From assembly GCF_002078875.1 (NCBI RefSeq), contig NC_034409.1, positions 108,052,935 through 108,116,934 on the forward strand: a stretch of 64,000 bases of DNA, written 5' to 3'. The position numbers and the translations under genes are program-made. Source of the DNA: Numida meleagris (taxonomy: Eukaryota; Chordata; Aves; Galliformes; Numididae). This document shows, in pieces, positions 54,956 to 64,000 of the stretch (position 1 is the stretch's first letter; the number at the start of each line of letters is the position of its first letter). The notes below the pieces were generated by a model. The model had not been told where the DNA came from. It searched no databases and saw only the letters and a program-made list of their open reading frames with translations.

Positions 54956-57060
54956 ACTTCTCCATCTGAAGTCAGTATCAAAATGTACTGTAAGTAAAGA
55001 GGGGCTAAGGATGTGGGACGGAAAACGTATTTCTTGGGAGGAAGGCAGTCAGATATTCAAAATACCACCTCATTCTTATATTTACTAGGAAAAATAAAGG
55101 AGGGAGACAGACTAATATTTCATTGTCTTTCATTATGTTAGCTCTTATAAATCACTGTCCTGCTGATCCATCACTTGACCTCATCAGATGGATAGTATGA
55201 CCTCCTGCACACAGGAAAGTTAATTGAGCATCTGTGCTACGAATCCTTTGACTCTGAGTTGGGCTGATCCCAAACTGAACTGGTGTATTGCATAGAGTAA
55301 TATTGATGGGCTCATACATCTTGAAGGCATAGGAGGTTATTTGTTTGAGTAACCTTGAATGAAACTTTTTGGAATATGTGAACAGGCAACTCACAGTACT
55401 TTTTGCCAAGGATATGGCCCTTTGTTGCTCCTGAAGAGCCTTCAGAACTAATTGTGTGACCTCCAGGATAACGGCGTTCTCCTGGAAGAGGTAATGAAGT
55501 CTCTGGGCAATGTTTCAGATCTTGAATTTGTAAAACTCATGAAGATGAAATTAGACCCAGAAGGACTGGACATAGTATTACTTGGCCTCCTTCTGTGAGA
55601 ATTCTTCCCTGAGCCAGGTTCTAGAGTTTCAGTCATTCACCTTTTACTGATACAATAGACCAAGGCAATCTAACTATAGCGACAAACGTCATGGGTATAG
55701 AAGGGGCAGCCGTTGTTACAGGTTATGAAGAACCAATGCTACAGGCTGATGATACTCCTGTAAAACACTTGCAAACCACATGACCATATATAGAATTGCT
55801 GTGGACTTCTGATCAGTCTCCTTCTTTAAGCTTACATATTTCGTACGAACCCATGAAAAAAATGCCAATGATATGGAACGTGGAATTTGTTAGTGGTGAA
55901 CAAAATGGCCTAGAGGGAAGTTTCATAGGGGCATGTATTGTACATCTTTTCAGTATCTTACATTGAATAGTTAGCAATGCATACCTATCTGTCAGGATGG
56001 AAAGTAAAGCTAAGTGATCTGATGAATTTGCTCTGAAGTGTTGCTGTGCTTCCAAGGCTAATTTGAAGGAGCATCTTTAAGGCAGTATTATCCTTCTTTT
56101 GGATTATAATATCCTTCTCTTGCTGCAAAGGTGAGCGGTTCTAACTGGGTAGCTTGTTTTTATGTTCTTGACTTTTGTAATTTTAGTCTTGAATTGCATA
56201 TTTTCTATGTTTTTTTTAAGTTGTCTTTTTTTTTTTTTAATAAGTATCGGGAACTATCCAAATGCTATTTTTTTTGTCTGTGTTACAGCCTTTCTTGTGT
56301 TTCTGGTGCCTGCCTTTATGAAATAACCTTTTCTCAAGGTCATCTGCTGTGCATTTTTTATATTGTCTGTTATTTAATGTTCTAACTCTAGAATGTGAAG
56401 TGGCCTGTTTGGTACCTGGCTCTGCATTAATGAATCATCAGCAATTACCTCCAGCACCTCTGTTTCTAAGCCAGTTTATGTGCTTTTGTATTTTTCTCTT
56501 GGCAAAATATCTCTAGTGTTTTACTGATTTGTCTTTGCAGTGCCTTGTCAAACGCTGTACTAAAATACAGCTCTGTTATACCTACGGGGTTCTTGTTATC
56601 TACTTGGTAAGCTCAGAGAGAGAGAAAAGAAGATTGGGTTAGTCAATAGTAATTTTAGTTCGGTTTATCAGCCCACGCCAGCCATTGTGCCTGCTTCGCT
56701 AGTTGCCTTTTCTTTTCCCCAGGTTCCTTTTCCTTGAGTTCTAATTTTCTCTATCCAGTACAATGTATGTTTTGTGATTCTGTAGCAAATGTAAGGAGAG
56801 CAATTAAGTGAAAGAGCTGGCACACAGACAGTGAGAGATGCAAGCCACAACTGGAAAAATCTTTCTTTCTCCTGCTCTGAATTTGATTACAGAAGTTCAG
56901 TCTTTTAAGCTATACTTATGTTCAAGGAGGTGATGTTCGCTGGAATGACAGTGATGGCTATAGAAGATAAATGTCCAAAAGCTTGTACATGAGTGCCCAG
57001 TCTTTTGACTTGCCTGGGCCACATTGAGTGAAGAGGGAATGTCTTAGGCTGCATATATGT

Positions 57061-57400
57061 AGGTTGCACCAAAAGTAATGCCTCCTATTTATCTCCATGG
57101 AATATACAGCTGATACAAAGAGTGCAAGAACTCTGTTTGTTAGAGCAAATTCTCAGCTACAAAACAATATTTTTTTAATCATAGTCACCACCAGTAGCTC
57201 TATGCATTTTTGGGCAGCGATGAACAAGAGCCTGTGTACCGTGCTCATAAAATTCTGCACCAGTCATGGTGACCCACTGTCACTGTAGCACAGCTGCCAT
57301 CATGGTGTGGGGCAGGGGGTGGCCGCAGTGTGGGTTGTGCTGGGCCAGGCTGCATGTGGCCTGTGGGCAACGCGTTGGGCATGCTTGATCTAGTACAGAA
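57061..57400 (-). mobile_element. Mariner-like DNA transposon fragment (3' part)
   Basis: After a TA dinucleotide, GGTTGCACCAAAAGTAATGC resembles a mariner-family terminal inverted repeat (compare the vertebrate form GGTTGGTGCAAAAGTAAT). Read on the minus strand, the interior gives EFYEHGTQALVHR, similar to the C-terminal end of mariner transposases, then decays into stops. The opposite inverted repeat is not visible downstream, so the copy is truncated and inactive. Such elements are known in chicken. The inner boundary is approximate. Confidence 0.65.
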
Positions 57401-59426
57401 GCTTCTGCACATATATGTGAACTTCCTGTAAGACAGTGGGTGCCTTAGAGTGCATTGTGTCCTGATGCTGAGGCTTTCTTAATGGAAAGTAATGCACCCA
57501 TTGCTTAGCAGGAAGAAAAACAACCAACCGAGCCTGTTTGGCAGGGTAATTTTAACTGTGGCATTAATATTAATGCTGTTAATGACTTTAAATTAAACTT
57601 GGTCTTATATATTTTTTTTATATCTAAAAAAAATATTGGTGGAATGGGTTTGATTTATGTGGCATTGGGGTTTTCTAAACAAACACGGTTATTACTGACT
57701 AATTCAGTTTGTGGTTTATACACATACTCTGCTAACTCAGCAGTCTGGGCACTTACCACAAGATTTCTTGAAAGTTCTTCATTAATTCTGTCTACCTCAG
57801 TGTCTGTAACCCAGTTTTTTTTTTTTTTTGTCTTTATGGTATAAAACCTGTAGCAGATGCTTTCAACTTGCGTGGAGCGCAGACCACTCTGTTAATAAAC
57901 CCATCTTCATTTGCTTCCTGTGTGGCCCAAAACTGTTTGTTCAAGTGCCTTACGCCACTTCTCCTTACTGTTGAATTTCCTTATGTTGACTGTACTTGTG
58001 GAGGCAAAGAAGACTGTAATTAGGCACTTATTAAATATGTGTTAATTAAAATCTGTAGCCATAGTTAAGGTGTTTGTGTTGGCATAAACTTTGCATTCTT
58101 ACGCTTAATAAAAATGTGTGTATATATTTGATTTGTATATATACATTTGATATGTGGGATTCCCTCTTAAATGTTCGCGTCTGTTCTTTAAAATGCCACT
58201 GCACATAAAATAATACAAAGCAAAACATTACCCCATTACTTTGATGGTTTATCTGCCTCTTGAATTTGAGGACTCTTTTCCCTTCCTGTAGAGCCAACGG
58301 GCTTGTCGTGCACTTCCAGGAACTACTGAAAATTAACCACTATGTTTTGTTTTGAATGTAGTGGAAGGATTTCATTAAAAGCCATTGGTTTGTGTGGGAA
58401 AAATAGAAGATTGTTGAGTTTGATGTAGCTTTTGCAGCAGCAGGTGTTTGCAGGTGGCTGAAAAATGAAGTACAACACCATAGGTATGATACGGCTCTGT
58501 ACAGACGTTGCAGCACACAGGTGGAGGATGTACAGTGCAGGGTGATTGAGTCTGAACATGGTAAATTTTGCAGACTGTTGTTTGGTGGCAGGGAAGGGAC
58601 CAGTGTCTTGTTCCAAGCTATATTCTTGGTGTGGGTAGAACAGGGTCTTGGCTTATCGCATCTGAGGTCAAGTGATGCCAACTTAAGCAGACAGGTTGGT
58701 AAAGCGACGGTGCCATTTCTGATTCACTGTTTGCAGATAATGTTGTTTCAGATGAGCATAACACTCATCCCGTTCATCTCCTAATGCTTTAAGGAGGGAA
58801 GTGTTCGGTGTTTGGAACAGCATTTATTTTTCGCAGCTTCTGTCACTGAAATCTGTAGTAGCAGTATGTTTAAGATAGCATGATGATAGATCAAGTCCTC
58901 CAGATGTCTTCCGCGTCTCTAAAAGACAGCACAGTGGTTAGAAATGGTTTGGAAATACAAAATGATTTAGAGGTTACATTGTGATGATCTTGTTTTGCTT
59001 TACAACTTGCCTATCTGGATGAGGGGCCCAGCTAGCTGGGAAACCCTCCAAAAGTACGAGCAGTTTGTTTGGACTGGGAGGAGGAATGCATACCAAAGAT
59101 GTCTGAACACACTGTACTCTTTTAGAACTAGTTTAAAACCACGTCCCAGCTTCTGCCATGGTTCCTTGCTTCTCAGCCTCTCCACAAGAATGTTTTATCT
59201 TCAGAGCCAATCGCTCTAAGTTCAGGCAAGAGATTTTTGTGGAGCATGGTGGGTCAGACTGCTTGCTAACGTGCATTGAAGTTGCCTCCCCAGCACTTCG
59301 AAGTGAAGGCAGTGTGACCTAACTGGGTTTCATGACTTGATGAGTCATTCCTAGGCATCCCAGTCTTTTAGCCATCAGGTTGGAAAGCAGCTGAAATTAG
59401 TGACTGCTTTTGAAAATGGACCTGCA

Positions 59427-59485
59427 TGTAGAACTAGATGATCTTAAAGGTCCCTTCCAACCCAAACCGTTCTGTGATTCTGTGA
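59427..59485 (+). mobile_element. Short CR1 3' end
   Basis: AACTAGATGATCTTAAAGGT, then CCCTTCCAACCCAAACCGTT, ending in TTCTGTGATTCTGTGA. About 60 bp. Confidence 0.75.
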
Positions 59486-59948
59486 TCTTGCCCAGCACAG
59501 GAAGATAAATTAGTAGTATTACTGAGTATACACATCTGAATCCTTTATTAGGAATTCTGCACTATTCAGCAACTACCTTTTTAGGCCTGTCTGAATGTAT
59601 TTGATTCACTTGCCTAGTCTGTGTTAACCTTCTTACTATTCTCAATACTACTGCCTGGATCTAACTCTTCAGTCTGTTACCATCCATTGGCACAAATGAC
59701 GGGATATTTGCTTTGGTGGTTCATCATTTAAATGTTCATTGAAACAGTCACCGTTTTTTTCCGCAAGTTTAACTTATAAACTGAATATCTTGTTAAGCAG
59801 AAGAGTTGAAGTGCAAGGGAGTTACGTATTACGTAATAATACTGCATTTAATATGGGGAGAACTGGATGCATTCAAGTCAAATCCTTCATTCAAAAGTTA
59901 AGAAGGTTCTCTCTGAGAATCTGGTTAACAGAATCTAGTTGGTAGAAT

Positions 59949-59972
59949 TCATAGAATCATAGAACCGTAGAA
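59949..59972 (-). mobile_element. Possible CR1 3' terminal remnant
   Basis: CATAGAATCATAGAA matches the reversed CR1 octamer end, but nothing recognisable follows. Confidence 0.35.
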
Positions 59973-62425
59973 TTCTCCTAGTTAGCACGATCTTCTCCTT
60001 TCTTCTTAGGCAGTGCCATTTTTTTTGCTGAATTGCATTGCCCTTGGAAATAAACTCATCTTTTTAGATGTGAACGAACAATTTGCGTAGTGAGATTTTC
60101 ACCTGTGGCGCGTTTCAAGCTCAGATCTGAATGTGAAACTCTCAATTGTGCATAAAAGAAATGAGGTACTTGATGTTCCCATTTGCTTGAATTTGAGCTT
60201 CATTTACAGCCCCGACTTAGATATTTTCCCTGGATTTGTGGTTTACAGGATCACTTTGATTAATTGGTTTTGCTATGTTCTGGTATGATAAAGTGTATAT
60301 GTTCCAAAATCGAGTGCCTTGAGGAAAACTGGAGACGGTAGATGGAAGTCTCTATTTTGCTTCATGAAATGTAGGCAGCAACCTGTGAACATTTGTCGAG
60401 AGGAATCATGTTTACATAATCTTATATAATCTCTTTTTTTCCTTCACACAGTTTTGCTTTCTTACTATGCCTTTTGCTTATTGTTCTCGATTTTTCTTTC
60501 ACATGAGCTGCAGTACTGCTTTGTGGTTTTAGTTTCAAACCTTAAAGTGAGATGCCACTGGAGGCATAAACCCATTGGCCAAGGAGGGTAATATGTACAG
60601 ATGACATTGCAGAAAAGAGAGGTATTTTTAATTGAATTTCAACGTAGCAGAACTAGGTCATTATTCTCTAAAATTGCCTAAATTAAGTACTAATTAAAGC
60701 ATTCAAGTTTAATTGGTCAGTTGCTCATTTAACAACAAAGGACACAGTGTCTTTACTGACAAAGCCGGCGTGGTTAATAGTGTAAACCTACTGTGCCACT
60801 GGTTTTTATCCTTATAGCCAAAGCTTGAGGATGGGAAGTAGGTGGTGTTACTTTGTGTAGTTTTCAGGTGAAGTTCTACAACTGGTAAAGCTTTTTGTGT
60901 GCAGACTGGGTTGGTCAGTGCTTGTCCTTTTGGGTCTTGTAGTCTTCCTCCAAGGACAGCGGTTCCACAGCATCCCAGCCAGCTGTACAGCTCTCGTTCT
61001 CTCAATATGTGCATGGAATGCAGTGAGAATAGTTTGTTTTGCTATTTTTCCAATGTTTAGTACCCAGGGATGCAATCAATCTTAGCTTGTTTTAAACTGA
61101 ATACAAAAAAGGAAGAAGAGAACTTTTTAAACATGATAAAATATGTGATACTTTTGAGTATATGTATTTTTTTCTCTGGAGAAGCCCGGTAATGTGGCAA
61201 AACAAATTGTATGTGGAATCAGCTACAGCAACAGCTTTCAGCATTTCTCAAAAGCGTTTTTCAGAGTAAATAAAATTATTAAATAAGAATTTAGATTAGT
61301 CTTTACTCTGTGGCAATGTTAATCTTGGAAGCTAACAGTCTTCTGTCTCTAGTGGCATTAACAATCATATAGCAAATAGGATTAGGAGCTTAAAATGGTT
61401 GCTTTTATTTGTCTTTAGACCATCAGTACATAATATGGATTATACAAATAGAAAATAAAGTTCAACAATCATTAAAACAGAATTTGAGATGCTGTGTTTG
61501 CTTCAAAATCTTTGTTGTTGAAGGCCTGATTTTCTGTAACGTTGTTTTCCTTCTGTTCTTGTTTTGACAGTTCCCCCTCACACAGCAGACACAACTTTGA
61601 CCTCTTGAAAGGAATGTACATTTGTAGTCTTTCATTTCTAATTGTTTTAGTTGCTAGTTCTTGGCAGTGAAGGACTAGCATGTTTCAGTGTGTAGGTGAC
61701 TGAAATGTTTTCGACAGGGAAAGGAAGGCAGAAGGTACAATTTAAACAAAGCTCTAACTCCTGTCTCGCCACGAAATGCATGAACGTTAGCAAATCCAAA
61801 AGGTTATGAGGAAGAGCTCAGCCTCATTTGATCTCATGCGTAGTGCTGGAGTATGTGTTTCGTGGCGGCTGTTTCTTCTAATGCATTCTACTCCAGTGTA
61901 TGTATTTTAAATGAATTTTCCAAATATCTTCCTGAAATCTGTCATAGAGATCTGCCAGCCATGCCTTCCAAATACAGAACTCCTCTGTTTTTGGTGTTTT
62001 GTGATTTATTTTTAGAAATATAACAGTTCTGCCTCCTTTGATGAAGATACTTAAAAACTGTTGGAATTGCCCATTTTCTACTGAGTCTTCTGTATGACCT
62101 GATAGAGGCAACATTAGTTAGGGTCTTAAGGGAATGCTGTTTGACATGTGCTTAGTCTGGGATGAAGTCATTTGTCTTCTTCCCTTGAAGTGCACTTATC
62201 ATCCTTACCAAACAGGCTTTGGGTTTAGATTCACTCAGGATTTGCAGCTCTGTGAGCAAACGATATTTATACAGACTGACAGCAGGAGGAGGGGATGGAA
62301 AGCGGAAGTGGTCGCTCCTGGAGGGCCTGCAAGAGACCAGATCGTTTGAAAACAGGGATAAGGATGTGTGTCTGTGGCAGCTGCAACCTGCACACTTGCA
62401 AAGTATGTGCTGTTGTCTAGGTTAG

Positions 62426-62862
62426 GACCACGAGGACAATCAGAGGGCTGGAGCAGCTCTCGTGCAAAGACAGGCTGAGGGAGCTGGGCTTGTTCAGCCT
62501 GGAGGATTGAGGGCTTTGGGGAGACCTCATTCTGGCCTTACAGTACTTGAAGGGAGCTTATAAACAGGAAGGAGACCAACTTTTTACATGGGCAGATAGT
62601 GATGAGACAAGGGGGAGTAGCTTTAGTCGAAAACAGGACATTCTGATGACATGTTGGGGAAATTTTTCACTGAGAGGGCAGTGAGGTGCTGGCACAGGCT
62701 GCCCAGAGAAGCTGTGGTGCCCCATCCCTGGAGGTGCTCAAGGCCAGGTTGGATGGGGCCCTGGGCAGCCTGAGCTGGTGAGGGGGCAGCCCTGCCCATG
62801 GCAGGGGTTGGGGCCGGGTGGGCTTTGAGGTCCCTCCACTCCAAGCCGTACTGTGGTACTTT
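62426..62862 (+). mobile_element. CR1 LINE fragment in PDXK intron 1
   Basis: GACCACGAGGACAATCAGAG, GCTGAGGGAGCTGGGCTTGT, GTGCCCCATCCCTGGAGGTG and GGCAGCCTGAGCTGG are CR1 body and 3' motifs. The terminal octamers are degraded. Confidence 0.9.
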
Positions 62863-63469
62863 GATTTCTGAAACGTGAGGCAGGACCATCACCTCAGGAC
62901 CCTTCTTACATGGGGGCATGAGAAGCAACAGCAGGTGTGGACTGCTTACAAGCTAGTACAGAGAAGCAATACATGAAGAATTATTGCGCATTTCTTAGTA
63001 AGTTCACTCCCTACGATAATCGGATGGTGTCTGAAGATGTTAGTTCAGACATAGCCAAAATGGACACGGAGTGATTTTCTTCAGTGTATGTACACTGAGG
63101 TGAAAGGAACATATCCGTGAGTACACACACAGAAGAGTGACAGTTTTAAGGCCCAGAGTTGGGTCAGTTTGTGAATGTAAGATTGGTACGCAAAAAAATG
63201 CAGGAAACAGTGGGAACATGTTGTGTAGTGGGTATGAGTTGAAACTGTCAGTATCTCAGTAAAAGCATTTGTCGCACTGGTTGAACTGGCCAAGTGGCAT
63301 ATGTGGCTTCTGCTGTATTTATCAAGCCAAGCACAGAGACAACTGCACTCTTCAGTGAACCACGATAAACCATTACCAGCTTGAATTTGTTCCCTACTGA
63401 CTGAACACCACAGAACTACTGTAAGGATCTGCCTTTATAGTTATATGCCGTCCAACCTATGGGTTAGTA

Positions 63470-63530
63470 AATCATAGAATGGCTTAGGTTGGAGGGGACA
63501 TTAAAGATCATCTAGTTCCAATTCCTCCAT
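63470..63530 (-). mobile_element. Short CR1 3' end
   Basis: Reverse orientation: AATCATAGAATGGCTTAGGT, then ATTAAAGATCATCTAGTTCC. About 60 bp. Confidence 0.78.
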
Positions 63531-64000
63531 AAATCGTAATAAGTCTGTTCTGAAGTGCCAGATGTTTAGTAGCTGGAGATATGTAAAGTAAATATTGCAT
63601 GAGAATGGGTTAATTGGCAGTTATTGCCAAAATGATGGAAGGCAATTAGAATTTTTTAGGTCTGTTCTTTACAGGGAGAATTGAGCATGGGATGACGTTT
63701 GCAGAGGCACTTCTCTCATTCATGTCTTTGAAGAGCACGTGTGGACATCAGAGTTAAGGCCCTAACGGTATTGCCATGCTCTCAGTTAATTTCTCTGTAC
63801 TTAAAATAAATCCACCAAGAGGAAACAAGGAACTGGGGAAGTGTAGAAGCAGAGTTGGTTTTTAATTTGATCAGGCCAAGTCAACCCTCCACTCTGACTA
63901 TCGTTAATGCAAGATTACTTAGTTGTTTAGTTAAGAATGAACAGAAACCTTGATTAAATATTGAAATAAGGGACATACTGTGTGAAGACCTGTGTAAACT

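Larger units (their letters stand above)
48078..64000 (+). other. PDXK: PDXK intron 1 (partial)
   Basis: More than 15.9 kb, with no second coding exon found. Holds nine CR1 copies or remnants in both orientations and a mariner fragment. The gaps (49.3-50.4, 53.1-54.7, 55.0-57.0, 57.4-59.4, 60.0-62.4 kb) show nothing beyond simple A/T runs. Confidence 0.7.

Noticed and set aside
48078..64000. Search for PDXK exon 2 (VLGFEVDAVNS...)
   Set aside because: No matching segment with splice sites was found, so the exon is taken to lie beyond the right edge.
1..64000. CRISPR arrays, operons, tRNA or rRNA genes
   Set aside because: None seen. The window is vertebrate chromosomal DNA, and no cloverleaf or rRNA-like segment was recognised by eye.

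Overview
This is vertebrate nuclear DNA, almost certainly from a bird and most likely chicken or a close galliform. Short exons sit between GT-AG introns of 0.4 to 4.7 kb. CpG islands mark the gene starts. At least fifteen fragments of the avian LINE CR1 are present, several ending in the diagnostic ATTCTATG octamers, and there is one mariner-like fragment. The three genes and their order and orientation (HSF2BP on minus, RRP1B on plus, PDXK on plus) match the known human 21q22.3 order.

Layout. (1) 1-14060, minus strand: the 5' part of HSF2BP (four coding exons, 147 codons); the C-terminal exons lie beyond the left edge. HSF2BP is a meiotic BRCA2-binding factor. (2) About 13.97-14.6 kb: a CpG-island bidirectional promoter. 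The two start codons are 364 bp apart, and two perfect palindromic CRE sites (TGACGTCA) lie on the RRP1B side. (3) 14424-32900, plus strand: a complete RRP1B gene of 16 coding exons that join in frame to 760 codons, with a C-terminal PP1-docking region and an AATAAA signal at 32872. RRP1B is a nucleolar Nop52-family ribosomal RNA processing protein. (4) 32.9-47.6 kb: intergenic DNA with CR1 fragments and no gene I can support. (5) 47.64-48.42 kb: a second CpG island with the first coding exon of PDXK (pyridoxal kinase, 31 codons). (6) 48078-64000: PDXK intron 1, which runs off the right edge and is rich in CR1 copies in both orientations.

The genes do not form one pathway. HSF2BP (meiotic recombination) and RRP1B (ribosome biogenesis) share a promoter region, a head-to-head arrangement also known in mammals; PDXK (vitamin B6 salvage) is a conserved neighbour. 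I found no unknown gene system. The observations most worth checking are the paired CREs between HSF2BP and RRP1B, a tandem donor in HSF2BP exon 4 that would add an in-frame stop, a 20-nt microexon in RRP1B, a perfect short hairpin in RRP1B intron 4, and a duplicated unclassified repeat in RRP1B intron 1.
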